Source: Neorhizobium galegae | GTDB lineage: Bacteria > Pseudomonadota > Alphaproteobacteria > Rhizobiales > Rhizobiaceae | NCBI RefSeq assembly: GCF_021391675.1 | Contig: NZ_CP090095.1 | Span: 1,803,501-1,867,500, forward strand | Reading direction: 5' to 3' | Length of the DNA: 64,000 nt | Shown: positions 1-8,748 of the stretch, piece by piece | How the letters are laid out: each line of letters opens with the position of its first letter | Position numbering within the stretch: position 1 is the stretch's first letter | Position numbers and translations under genes: made by a program | Notes under the pieces: generated by a model | The model's input: the letters and a program-made list of their open reading frames with translations, nothing else | Told to the model about the DNA's origin: nothing | Databases searched by the model: none

Positions 1-33
1 TCGCTAGACCACAAACTTCCCATTTGATGTTAC

Positions 34-47
34 GAACTATTTAGTAC
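34..47. promoter_or_regulatory. TetR-like operator upstream of quiC
   Basis: An inverted repeat GAACTA-TT-TAGTAC has arms that match at 5 of 6 positions. It lies about 100 bases upstream of quiC. The ACTA-N2-TAGT core resembles operators of TetR-family repressors. No regulator gene is complete in the window; it would lie to the left. The site assignment is inferred from symmetry only. Confidence 0.4.
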
Positions 48-145
48 AAAATGGCGTCGCTGATGCCGGCTCGAAGCGGGAGGTCGCTCGCCGGTGCATC
101 TGAGGAGCCTCTTCGGTCACGTTCCGAGGAAATGGGAGGGAGCGC

Positions 146-2041
146 ATGAAAACGTCGATAGCCACGGTTTCGATCAGCGGAGAGCTGCCCGAGAAGCTGG
201 AAGCGATAGCCAAGGCCGGTTTCGATGGAGTGGAGATCTTCGAGAACGATTTCCTCGCCTTCGACGGCAGCCCCTCGGATGTCGGGAAAATGGTCCGCGA
301 TCATGGCCTGGAGATCACGCTGTTCCAGCCGTTCCGCGATTTCGAGGGCATGCCCGCCACGCATCGCGGCCGCACCTTCGATCGCGCCGAACGCAAGTTC
401 GACGTCATGCAGGAACTCGGCACCGACCTCGTTCTCGTCTGCTCCAACGTCTCGCCGGTCTCGCTTGGCGGCATCGACCGGGCGGCGGCCGATTTCCACG
501 AACTCGGGGAACGGGCTGCCAAACGCGGGTTGAGAGTAGGCTATGAGGCGCTCGCCTGGGGCCGGCATATCAACGACCACCGCGATGCCTGGGAGATCGT
601 GCGGCGTGCCGACCACCCGAATATCGGGCTGATCCTCGACAGCTTTCACACCCTGTCGCGGAAGATCGACATCAATTCGATCCGCTCCATCCCCAAGGAC
701 AAGATCTTCATCGTCCAGCTCGCCGATGCGCCGCTGATCGACATGGACCTGCTCTACTGGTCACGGCATTTCCGCAACATGCCGGGCGAGGGCGATCTGC
801 CGGTGACGGCCTTTACCACCGCGATCGCCGAAACCGGCTACGACGGTTATTTCTCGCTGGAAATCTTCAACGACCAGTTCCGTGGCGGCTCGAGCCGGGC
901 GATTGCCGATGACGGCTACCGTTCGCTGATCTATCTCGGCGACCAGGTGCGGCGCAACCCGAACGCGTCGGGCCTGACGGTTCGCGACATGCCGGACCGC
1001 GCAACGGTCAAGGGGGTCGGTTTCGTGGAATTCTCCTCCGACGAAAAGGATGCGGCCGATCTTGCCGCGATCCTTCGAACGCTCGGTTTCCGCAAGACGG
1101 CCGTGCACAAGTCGAAGAAGGTCAGCCTCTACAGCCAGGGAGATATCCGTCTCCTCGTCAATACCGACGAGAAGGGATTTGCCAACGCCTCGTTTGCCGT
1201 CCATGGCACCTCGGCCTATGCGATGGCCCTCGTCGTCGAGGATGCCGGGCAGGCGTTCGAAAGGGCGGTGGCGCTCGGGGCTGAACCGTTCCGGCAGCAG
1301 GTGGCGGAGGGTGAGGTGGATATACCGGCGATCCGCGGCGTCGGCGGCGGGCTCGTCTACCTGATCGACGACAAGAGCAATCTCGGCCGTTTTTCCGAGA
1401 TCGATTTCCAGCCTGTCAACGAAGAGGGCGAAGCCGAGGTGGCGCCGGCTCATCTTGAGCATGTCGATCATATCGCCCAGACGGTCGCCTACGAGGAAAT
1501 GCTGACCTGGCTGCTCTTCTACACCTCGATCTTCGAGACGCAGAAGACGCCGATGGTCGACATCATCGATCCGGCCGGCGTGATACGCAGCCAGGTGGTC
1601 GAAAACGCTTCCGGCACGCTGCGGATCACCTTGAACGGTGCCGAGAACCGCCGCACGCTCGCCGGTCATTTCATCGCCGAAAAATTCGGATCCGGCGTCC
1701 AGCATCTCGCCTTTCAGACCGACGACATCTTTGCGACGGCCGCGGCGCTGCGCAAGAACGGTTTCAAGCCGCTTGCCATCTCGCCCAACTACTATGGCGA
1801 CGTCGAAGCCCGCTTCGGCCTCGATGCGGAGCTTTCAGAGCGGCTGAAGGAAGAGAACATTCTCTACGACCGCGACGAGCACGGCGAATATTTCCAGCTT
1901 TACAGCATGACCTATGGCGAGGGCTTCTTCTTCGAGATCGTCGAACGGCGCGGTTATCGCGGCTACGGCGCGCCGAACGCCATCTTCCGGATCGCGGCGC
2001 TGAAGAGGGCGCTTCGCCCTGAAGGCATGCCGAGGATTTAA
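146..2041 (+). CDS. quiC: 3-dehydroshikimate dehydratase, QuiC type, with HPPD-like C-terminal domain
   Basis: This 631-residue protein has two parts. Residues 1-275 form a xylose-isomerase-like TIM barrel, and residues about 285-620 form a tandem glyoxalase/4-hydroxyphenylpyruvate-dioxygenase-like domain. The predicted metal ligands of the barrel are visible as E134 (GYEALAWG), D165 (LDSFH), Q191 and E239 (SLEIFND). This pattern is known for the QuiC dehydratase, which converts 3-dehydroshikimate to protocatechuate in quinate/shikimate catabolism. The start ATG follows a GGGAGGG ribosome binding site at 4-5 bases. The gene stands alone behind a TetR-like operator, so induction by an aromatic intermediate is likely. 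Pathway partners are not in the window. The role of the HPPD-like domain is unclear. Confidence 0.88.
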   Translation: MKTSIATVSISGELPEKLEAIAKAGFDGVEIFENDFLAFDGSPSDVGKMVRDHGLEITLFQPFRDFEGMPATHRGRTFDRAERKFDVMQELGTDLVLVCSNVSPVSLGGIDRAAADFHELGERAAKRGLRVGYEALAWGRHINDHRDAWEIVRRADHPNIGLILDSFHTLSRKIDINSIRSIPKDKIFIVQLADAPLIDMDLLYWSRHFRNMPGEGDLPVTAFTTAIAETGYDGYFSLEIFNDQFRGGSSRAIADDGYRSLIYLGDQVRRNPNASGLTVRDMPDRATVKGVGFVEFSSDEKDAADLAAILRTLGFRKTAVHKSKKVSLYSQGDIRLLVNTDEKGFANASFAVHGTSAYAMALVVEDAGQAFERAVALGAEPFRQQVAEGEVDIPAIRGVGGGLVYLIDDKSNLGRFSEIDFQPVNEEGEAEVAPAHLEHVDHIAQTVAYEEMLTWLLFYTSIFETQKTPMVDIIDPAGVIRSQVVENASGTLRITLNGAENRRTLAGHFIAEKFGSGVQHLAFQTDDIFATAAALRKNGFKPLAISPNYYGDVEARFGLDAELSERLKEENILYDRDEHGEYFQLYSMTYGEGFFFEIVERRGYRGYGAPNAIFRIAALKRALRPEGMPRI

Positions 2042-2159
2042 ACGGCGCCCTTCGGGTCCTCAATGCACGGGGCCGCCCATTGCGGAGGCTCCGCACCTCA
2101 AGCGCCGGGACGGCTTGGTCACCAAATGGTGGTGCCGGGTTAGGGCCGCTTCGCTCGAC

Positions 2160-2426
2160 CTATAGCGGTGTCTGCACGGCTCTCGGGCAGACGCCGAAAT
2201 GGCCGCCTTCCATGTGGACGAAGGCGACGCCGCCCTCTTCGAAGGCGAGGCGCAGCTGCGCCTCCGTCGCGCGGTGGAGGTCGTGCCGGCTGCCTTCGTA
2301 ATCGCGGATGGTGCTGCGCGACACGCCCGACCGGTCGGCGAGATCGGTCTGCGTCCAATCCAGAAACCCCCGGGCGGCGCGACACAAGGCCGGCGTTAAA
2401 ATTGCGTTCTTTGCGGCTTGACCCAT
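2160..2426 (-). CDS. Small XRE-family transcriptional regulator
   Basis: This is an 88-residue DNA-binding protein. A Cro/C1-type helix-turn-helix runs through RGFLDWTQTDLADRSGVSR near residues 14-32, followed by a short C-terminal sequence AFEEGGVAFV typical of small rhizobial XRE proteins. The frame stays open upstream. An ATG at 2462 would add 12 residues but lies inside a pair of palindromes (2442-2468) that look like an autoregulatory operator, so the ATG at 2426 is preferred. It is divergent from the mrp operon and could control it or only itself. It is convergent with quiC. Target unknown. Confidence 0.8.
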   Translation of the reverse strand: MGQAAKNAILTPALCRAARGFLDWTQTDLADRSGVSRSTIRDYEGSRHDLHRATEAQLRLAFEEGGVAFVHMEGGHFGVCPRAVQTPL

Positions 2427-2441
2427 CTCACCAAACTGCCC

Positions 2442-2468
2442 ATATTGGTCAATATCTCCCATATATGG
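2442..2468. promoter_or_regulatory. Paired palindromes between XRE gene and mrpA
   Basis: There are two perfect inverted repeats in the intergenic region: ATATTG-GT-CAATAT at 2442-2455 and CCATATATGG at 2459-2468. They lie just upstream of the preferred XRE start (2426) and about 100 bases upstream of the likely mrpA start. They are AT-rich in GC-rich surroundings, as expected for an operator/promoter. Binding by the XRE protein is inferred from position. Confidence 0.45.
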
Positions 2469-2472
2469 CAAT

Positions 2473-5400
2473 TTGGATTCGATTGCTAGATGGAGCATTC
2501 GCAGGCATCTTCGCATCAGGCGCCGGGCGAAGCGCAGCACATGGAAAGGCCGGAGCATTGGGATAACGTCAGGACCATATCTTCTTCTTTTCCTGCTGGT
2601 CCTGCCCTTTCTCGGAAGCCTGGTCTCCGTATCGCTGCTGCGAACGCGTTCGCGCATCCTGCCGTCCTGGGTTGCCGGCGCCACTGCTCTTTTGTCCGTG
2701 CTGATCGTCGCGGCCTTCTATCCGAGCGTCACCGATGGCGGCGTGCTTCGCTTCGAGGGCACCTGGCTTCCGCAGCTCGGACTGAACTTCACTCTTCGCA
2801 TGGATGGTTTCGCATGGCTGTTCTCCATGCTCATCACCGGCATCGGCTTCCTGGTCGTCGTTTACGCCCGTTACTACATGTCGGAAGACGATCCGGTTCC
2901 GCGCTTCTTCTCCTTCCTGCTCGCCTTCATGGGCGCGATGCTCGGCATCGTCATTTCCGGCAATGTCATTCTCCTGTCGGTGTTCTGGGAACTGACCAGC
3001 ATCTTCTCCTTCCTGCTGATCAGCTACTGGCACAACAATGCCGCCGCCCGTGACGGCGCTCGCATGGCGCTGACGATCACCGGGATCGGCGGTTTCGGCC
3101 TGCTGATCGGGCTGCTGCTGCTCGGCAACATCGTCGGCAGCTACGATCTCGACAAGATATTGGCCGCCGGCGACGTCATCCGCGGCCATTCCCTCTACGT
3201 GCCGGCGCTGGTCTTCATCCTGCTCGGCGCCTTGACCAAGAGCGCCCAATTTCCGTTCCATTTCTGGCTGCCCAACGCCATGGCGGCGCCGACCCCGGTT
3301 TCCGCCTTCCTGCATTCGGCGACCATGGTGAAGGCCGGCGTTTTCCTGCTGGTGCGGTTCTGGCCGGCCCTGTCGGGAACCTATGAATGGTTCTACCTTG
3401 TCGGGCTGGCGGGCATCATCACGCTGGTGCTCGGCGCTTATTTCGCGATGTTCCAGCAGGACCTGAAGGGCCTGCTCGCCTATTCGACGATCAGCCATCT
3501 CGGCCTCATCACCACGCTTTTGAGCCTCGGAAGTCCGCTCGCAACCGTCGCCGCGATCTTCCACATGGTCAACCATGCGACGTTCAAGGCATCGCTGTTC
3601 ATGGCGGCCGGCATCATCGATCATGAGACCGGCACGCGCGACATGCGACGATTGAGCGGGCTTTTCCGGTATCTGCCCATCACGGGCACGCTGGCCATGG
3701 TGGCAAGTGCCGCCATGGCGGGTGTTCCTCTGCTCAACGGCTTCCTGTCGAAGGAAATGTTCTTCGCCGAGGCGGTCGAAACCCATGCGGATTCCATTCT
3801 CGACCGCATCCTGCCCTATGTGGCGACGCTCGCCAGCGCCTTCAGCGTCGCCTATTCGCTGCGTTTCATCCACACCGTCTTCTTCGGCCCGCCGCCGACG
3901 GATCTGCCCAAGCCTAAGCCGCATGAGCCGCCGCGCTGGATGCGCTTTCCCATCGAGCTTCTGGTGGTCGCCTGCCTGATCGTCGGCATCATTCCGGCGA
4001 TTTCGATCGGACCTTTCCTGCATACCGCCGTCGTCAGCGTGCTGGGCGCCGATACGCCGGAATACAGCCTTTCCATCTGGCACGGCGTCAACCTGCCGCT
4101 GATCATGAGCGCCATCGCACTCGTCGGCGGCACTCTGCTCTATCTCTCGCTCCGCAAATATCTCGCAACCTGCGAGGACGGCCCGCCGATCCTGCGCAAT
4201 CTGAAAGGTCAGCGCATCTTCGAGCGGGTTCTCGTGGAAGTGTCCTGGCGCTGGGCTCGCACGCTCGAACGGCGCTTCGGCACCCGCAATCTGCAGCCGC
4301 AGCTTCGCTGGGTGGCGGCGACCGGTTTCCTCGCGGGGCTCCTGCCGCTCTATCTCTCCGGTTTCGAAACCCGCGAAATCGCCTTTTCCGGCATCGATCC
4401 GGCCTTCGCCGCGATCTGGCTGCTCGGCATCTGCCTCGCCTTCGGCACCGCATATCTCGCCAAATACCATCGCCTTGCAGCCCTCGTCATGCTCGGTGGC
4501 GTCGGACTGATCGTCTGCATCACCTTCGTCTGGCTCTCGGCGCCGGATCTGGCGATCACCCAGCTCCTCGTCGAAATCGTCACCACCGTCCTCATTCTTC
4601 TCGGCCTGCGCTGGCTGCCGAAACGGACGGAGGGGATGGCCGAGTCCATCACCCTGCGGGCCCGCTTCCGCCGCTTCCGCGACCTGGCGCTCGCCATCGT
4701 CTGCGGCATCGGCATGACCTTCATCGCCTATGCAGTCATGACCATGCCGGTGCCGGATACGATCGCCAACTACTTCCTCGATAACGCCTACTCGCAAGGC
4801 GGCGGGCGCAATGTCGTCAACGTCATCCTGGTGGATTTCCGCGGCTTCGATACGCTCGGCGAGATCGCGGTGCTCGGCGTCGTTGCGTTGACGGTCTTCG
4901 CATTGCTTCGCCGTTTCCGCCCCGCCGACGACAGCATGGACCTGCCGGAACAGCAGCGGATCCAGAACAGCTTTGACGAGGATCGCCCAGAGCGTTCGGC
5001 CGGCGATACGGTGCGCGACTACCTGCTCGTCCCCTCGGTCATCATGACCTGGCTGTTCCCGGTGATCATCACCTTCGCCGTCTACATTTTTATGCGCGGT
5101 CACGACATGCCGGGCGGCGGTTTTTCGGCCGGGCTGACGCTGTCGATCGCCTTCCTGCTGCAATATCTGGCCGGCGGCACGCGCTGGGCGGAAGATCGTC
5201 TGCGCATTCTGCCGCTGCGCTGGATGGGGGCGGGCCTGCTGACGGCGGTTTCGACGGGCATCGGCGCCTGGTTCTTCGGTTACCCGTTCCTGACCTCGCA
5301 TTTCCAGTATGTCGAGCTGCCGCTTATCGGCAAGATGCCGGCCGCCACCGCACTGCTCTTCGATCTCGGCGTGTTCTCGCTGGTGGTCGGTTCGACGGTC

Positions 5401-5484
5401 CTCATTCTCGTGGCCCTGGCGCACCAGTCGATCCGCATCAACCGCCTGCGGGCGATCGATACAGCGCGGACGGAGGAGGGCTGA
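2473..5484 (+). CDS. mrpA: Mrp Na+/H+ antiporter subunit A, fused A/B type
   Basis: This is the large membrane subunit of the multi-subunit Mrp (Pha/Mnh) monovalent cation/proton antiporter. The N-terminal two thirds is a proton-antiporter domain homologous to Nuo complex I subunits, with the conserved HSATMVKAG helix near residue 280. A DUF4040/MrpB-like segment follows, and residues about 845-990 form an MnhB domain with the motif RGHDMPGGGFSAG. The A+B fusion is typical of rhizobial PhaAB. The start is uncertain. The only upstream standard start is TTG 2473, which adds an Arg-rich stretch without a good ribosome site. GGAG at 2552-2555 is spaced 7 bases from ATA 2563, just before the first membrane helix. 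It heads the mrp operon and overlaps mrpC by one base. Confidence 0.9.
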   Translation: MDSIARWSIRRHLRIRRRAKRSTWKGRSIGITSGPYLLLFLLVLPFLGSLVSVSLLRTRSRILPSWVAGATALLSVLIVAAFYPSVTDGGVLRFEGTWLPQLGLNFTLRMDGFAWLFSMLITGIGFLVVVYARYYMSEDDPVPRFFSFLLAFMGAMLGIVISGNVILLSVFWELTSIFSFLLISYWHNNAAARDGARMALTITGIGGFGLLIGLLLLGNIVGSYDLDKILAAGDVIRGHSLYVPALVFILLGALTKSAQFPFHFWLPNAMAAPTPVSAFLHSATMVKAGVFLLVRFWPALSGTYEWFYLVGLAGIITLVLGAYFAMFQQDLKGLLAYSTISHLGLITTLLSLGSPLATVAAIFHMVNHATFKASLFMAAGIIDHETGTRDMRRLSGLFRYLPITGTLAMVASAAMAGVPLLNGFLSKEMFFAEAVETHADSILDRILPYVATLASAFSVAYSLRFIHTVFFGPPPTDLPKPKPHEPPRWMRFPIELLVVACLIVGIIPAISIGPFLHTAVVSVLGADTPEYSLSIWHGVNLPLIMSAIALVGGTLLYLSLRKYLATCEDGPPILRNLKGQRIFERVLVEVSWRWARTLERRFGTRNLQPQLRWVAATGFLAGLLPLYLSGFETREIAFSGIDPAFAAIWLLGICLAFGTAYLAKYHRLAALVMLGGVGLIVCITFVWLSAPDLAITQLLVEIVTTVLILLGLRWLPKRTEGMAESITLRARFRRFRDLALAIVCGIGMTFIAYAVMTMPVPDTIANYFLDNAYSQGGGRNVVNVILVDFRGFDTLGEIAVLGVVALTVFALLRRFRPADDSMDLPEQQRIQNSFDEDRPERSAGDTVRDYLLVPSVIMTWLFPVIITFAVYIFMRGHDMPGGGFSAGLTLSIAFLLQYLAGGTRWAEDRLRILPLRWMGAGLLTAVSTGIGAWFFGYPFLTSHFQYVELPLIGKMPAATALLFDLGVFSLVVGSTVLILVALAHQSIRINRLRAIDTARTEEG

Positions 5485-5822
5485 TGGAACTCGTTCTTGC
5501 CACCGCGATCGGCGTGATGACGGGCTGCGGCGTCTGGCTCATCCTGCGTCCGCGCACCTATCAGGTCATCGTCGGCCTCTCGCTTCTCTCCTATGCGGTC
5601 AACCTGTTCATCTTCGGGGTCGGCGGCGTGAAGACCAACGTTCCGCCAATCCTCGTCGACGGCGTTCCCACCTCGACGCTCGCCGATCCGGTGCCGCAGG
5701 CGCTCGTTCTGACGGCCATCGTCATCGGGTTTGCGACGACTGCGCTGTTCCTCGTCGTGCTGCTGGCCTCCCGGGGTCTGACAGGCACCGACCATGTCGA
5801 CGGGAGGAACGAGCCGAAATGA
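5484..5822 (+). CDS. mrpC: Mrp antiporter subunit C
   Basis: This 112-residue membrane protein is homologous to NuoK. It has three predicted helices and the motif RPRTYQVIVGLSLLSYAVNL near residues 22-41. As MrpC it forms part of the membrane core of the cation/H+ antiporter with A and D. Its ATG overlaps the mrpA stop codon, and its own stop overlaps the mrpD start (ATGA at 5819-5822), which indicates translational coupling. Confidence 0.92.
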   Translation: MELVLATAIGVMTGCGVWLILRPRTYQVIVGLSLLSYAVNLFIFGVGGVKTNVPPILVDGVPTSTLADPVPQALVLTAIVIGFATTALFLVVLLASRGLTGTDHVDGRNEPK

Positions 5823-7450
5823 GCGGCTGGACCCATCACCTCATCATCGCGCCGATCCTGGTGCCGCTGGTCGTCGCCGCACTCCTGCTGTTCTTCGACG
5901 AGCGTCAGCGCGTCGTAAAGGCAATGATCAGCCTCGCCTCGACGCTGATCCTGGTCGTCGTCTCGCTCGCGCTTCTGCGGATCGAAAGCGGTCCCAACGA
6001 CTTCGACGGCGTCTATCTTCTCGGAAACTGGGCCGCCCCCTTCGGCATCGTGCTGGTTCTCGACGCGCTGTCGGCGCTGATGTTGCTCCTGACGGCGCTG
6101 CTCTCGGTCGCGGCACTGGTCTTCTCGCTCGCCCGCTGGCATGCGGTCGGGGCGCATTTCCACACCATGTTCCAGCTTCTGCTGGTCGGGTTGAACGGCG
6201 CCTTCCTGACCGGCGACCTGTTCAATCTCTTCGTCTTCTTCGAGGTGATGCTGGCGTCATCCTACGGCCTGCTGCTGCACGGCTCCGGTCCGTTGCGCGT
6301 CAAGGCGGGCATGCACTATATCGCCGTCAATCTGGCCGCCGCACTCCTGTTCCTGATCGGCGTCAGCCTGATCTACGGCACCGCCGGCACGCTCAACATG
6401 GCCGATCTTGCCGCGCGCATTCCCGACATCGAGCCGGACCGACGGATGCTGATGGAGGCAGGCGCCGGCGTGCTCGGCATCGCCTTCCTCATCAAGGCGG
6501 GCATGTGGCCGCTCTGCTTCTGGCTGCCGACCGCTTACAGCGCCGCTTCCGCTCCGGTCGCCGGCATATTCGCGATCATGAGCAAGCTCGGCATCTACAT
6601 CATCCTGCGGCTGACCATGCTGCTCTTCGGCGAAGGACCATCTGCGGGTTTCGGCGCCGATGTGCTCCTTTACGGCGGGATCGCTACCATCATATTCGGC
6701 ACGATCGGTGTGCTGGCGTCGCAGGCGCTGGGAAGGCTTGCAGGTTTTTCGGTTCTGGTTTCTTCCGGCACGCTGCTGATGGTGCTTGGCATCAATGACG
6801 GGGCGATCTCGTCCGGTGCGCTGCTCTATCTCGTCAGCTCGACGCTGACGATCAGCGCCTTCTTCATGCTGATCGAACTGGTCGAACGCGGCCAGGATGC
6901 CGGTGCGATCGTGCTTGCGGTGACCATGGAAGCCTATGGCGACGCGGATGAGGACGAGCCGGAGGAGGGCGACGGCGTCACCATGCCGGGCACGATGGCC
7001 ATCCTCGGCATCTGCTTTGCCGCCTGCGGCATCCTGCTGTCCGGCCTGCCGCCGCTCTCCGGCTTCATCGCCAAGTTCGCGATGCTGTCGGCGATGATGG
7101 GCACGGGCGCGATCGGCGTGCCACCGACGGCGACCGTCTGGGTTCTGGTCATCCTCGTCATCCTCTCCGGCATTGCAGCGCTGATTTCCATGACGCGCGC
7201 CGGCATCCGCACCTTCTGGAGTTCGCTCGAGGGAACCGTACCGCGCGTTCTCGTCATCGAGATCGTGCCGGTGATGTTTCTGCTTTTCCTGACGCTTGCG
7301 CTGACTGTCCAGGCCGGACCCGCGATGCAGTACATGGACACGACGATCCGGACGCTCAGCAATCCGAAGATCTATATCGACGCAGTGCGCAATGCAGCGG
7401 TAGTGCCCGACTATGATGGCGCCGCATCGACCGGGACGGGGAGCAAATGA
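5819..7450 (+). CDS. mrpD: Mrp antiporter subunit D
   Basis: This 543-residue polytopic protein carries the proton_antipo_M domain shared with NuoM/NuoN. Conserved features are FFEVMLASSYGLLLHG near residue 140 and the IKAGMWPLCFWLPTAYSAA stretch near residue 225, which includes the conserved lysine of the proton path. An acidic loop (DADEDEPEEGDG) lies near residue 380. The ATG at 5819 overlaps the mrpC stop, so upstream in-frame codons are disregarded. It overlaps mrpE by four bases. With MrpA it makes the ion-translocating core. Confidence 0.92.
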   Translation: MSGWTHHLIIAPILVPLVVAALLLFFDERQRVVKAMISLASTLILVVVSLALLRIESGPNDFDGVYLLGNWAAPFGIVLVLDALSALMLLLTALLSVAALVFSLARWHAVGAHFHTMFQLLLVGLNGAFLTGDLFNLFVFFEVMLASSYGLLLHGSGPLRVKAGMHYIAVNLAAALLFLIGVSLIYGTAGTLNMADLAARIPDIEPDRRMLMEAGAGVLGIAFLIKAGMWPLCFWLPTAYSAASAPVAGIFAIMSKLGIYIILRLTMLLFGEGPSAGFGADVLLYGGIATIIFGTIGVLASQALGRLAGFSVLVSSGTLLMVLGINDGAISSGALLYLVSSTLTISAFFMLIELVERGQDAGAIVLAVTMEAYGDADEDEPEEGDGVTMPGTMAILGICFAACGILLSGLPPLSGFIAKFAMLSAMMGTGAIGVPPTATVWVLVILVILSGIAALISMTRAGIRTFWSSLEGTVPRVLVIEIVPVMFLLFLTLALTVQAGPAMQYMDTTIRTLSNPKIYIDAVRNAAVVPDYDGAASTGTGSK

Positions 7451-7926
7451 TGCTGCCCTATCCGCTGCTCACCCTGTCGCTGGTCCTGATGTGGCTGCTG
7501 CTCAACGGCTTCACGCCCGGCCATCTGGTGCTCGGCATCCTGGTTGCCGTGTTCGCTTCGTGGGCGATGGCATCGCTGCGTCCGGACAAGCCGCGGCTCG
7601 GCAAATGGTACCTGCTGCCGAAACTGTTCGGGATCGTACTCTACGATATCGTCAAATCGAACATCGCCGTCGCGCTGATTATCCTCAAAGCCGGTCGCCG
7701 CAGCCACAATCCCGGTTTCCTGACTGTGGAGCTGGATATCGAGAACCATACGGCAATCGCGGTTCTGGCCGTCGTGCTGACCAGCACGCCGGGATCGGCC
7801 TGGCTGGAGTATGATTCAAACGACAAGACGGTGTTGCTGCATATCCTCGATCTGGACAACGAGGCGGAATGGCGCAACACGATCAAGAACAGATATGAGA
7901 AGCTGCTGATGGAGATATTCGCATGA
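7447..7926 (+). CDS. mrpE: Mrp antiporter subunit E
   Basis: This 159-residue protein of the MrpE/MnhE family has N-terminal membrane helices (residues 1-40) and a cytoplasmic C-terminal half. The conserved TPGSAWLEYD segment lies near residue 117, and the HILDLDN motif follows it. It is needed for assembly of the antiporter. Its start overlaps the mrpD stop and its stop overlaps the mrpF start (ATGA). Confidence 0.9.
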   Translation: MMLPYPLLTLSLVLMWLLLNGFTPGHLVLGILVAVFASWAMASLRPDKPRLGKWYLLPKLFGIVLYDIVKSNIAVALIILKAGRRSHNPGFLTVELDIENHTAIAVLAVVLTSTPGSAWLEYDSNDKTVLLHILDLDNEAEWRNTIKNRYEKLLMEIFA

Positions 7927-8204
7927 GCGCCATCATTCTTTTCAGCGCGGTCTCGCTCGCCCAGCTGATGCTGGCGGCGGCGATGGCGATTGCCTCGGTG
8001 CGGATGTTCCGGGGCCCAAGGGCACAGGACCGCATCATCGGCCTCGATACGCTCTACATCAACGCCATGCTGCTGCTGGTGACCTTCGGCATCGGCACCG
8101 GCCGCGTGATCTATTTCGAGGCGGCGTTGGTCATGGGCATGCTGGGCTTCGTGGCGACCGTGGCGCTCGCGAAATTCCTGATGCGCGGGGAGGTGATCGA
8201 ATGA
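7923..8204 (+). CDS. mrpF: Mrp antiporter subunit F
   Basis: This 93-residue MrpF/PhaF protein has three predicted helices and the family motif RGPRAQDRIIGLDTL near residues 31-45. It is a small membrane subunit of the antiporter. It overlaps mrpE and mrpG by four bases each, as expected for coupled translation. Confidence 0.9.
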   Translation: MSAIILFSAVSLAQLMLAAAMAIASVRMFRGPRAQDRIIGLDTLYINAMLLLVTFGIGTGRVIYFEAALVMGMLGFVATVALAKFLMRGEVIE

Positions 8205-8602
8205 TGCAGTCTGCCGCCGACATGCCCGTATGGGCCGCCATCGCGGTCGCGTTTTTCCTGCTGATCGGCGCCGGCCTGGCGCTGATCGGCGCGATCGGCT
8301 TCCTGCGCCTGCCGACCTTCTACGAGCGCATCCATGCGCCGACGCTCGGCACCAGCTGGGGGATCGGCGGCGTCATGCTGGCCTCGATGATCTTCTTCAC
8401 CGTCTCCTCGGGGCGCCTCGTATTCCACGAGATCCTGATCGGCATCTTCGTGACGGTGACCACGCCGATCACCTTCATGCTGCTGGCGCGCGCAGCCCTT
8501 CACCGTGACCGTGCGGAAGGCAACGGCAATGTTCCGGACAAGCCGAACAGGAGCCAGCCCGCCAGGGAGGTTCTGGAGGAGAGCGATCCCCCGAGGGGGT
8601 AG
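8201..8602 (+). CDS. mrpG: Mrp antiporter subunit G
   Basis: This 133-residue MrpG/PhaG protein has three predicted helices and the motif LPTFYERIHAPTLGTSWGIG near residues 37-56. The tail (residues 105-133) is charged and probably cytoplasmic. It is the last gene of the mrp operon. A short CCCCC-GA-GGGGG sequence directly precedes the stop, but no clear U-tract terminator follows. Confidence 0.9.
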   Translation: MMQSAADMPVWAAIAVAFFLLIGAGLALIGAIGFLRLPTFYERIHAPTLGTSWGIGGVMLASMIFFTVSSGRLVFHEILIGIFVTVTTPITFMLLARAALHRDRAEGNGNVPDKPNRSQPAREVLEESDPPRG

Positions 8603-8748
8603 GGCGCTTCAACTGGTCGGCGAAGGTGGCAGCTATCGTCGGCATCTCCGGTCTGCGGGCTGCGGCGTGATGTCCGCTTTTTTCCTGATGACAGACTCAC
8701 CGAGCAACAATATACAGTCAATTCAGGACTAACTATCGGACGTCACGG

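Noticed and set aside
2569..5424. 951-residue open frame on the minus strand
   Set aside because: It is the antisense shadow of mrpA/B. The composition (rich in Glu, Arg, Asp, Gln) mirrors membrane codons read backwards, and no domain is recognisable.
8586..8602. CCCCC-GA-GGGGG as a terminator of the mrp operon
   Set aside because: The loop is too small and no T-run follows; it lies inside the last codons of mrpG.
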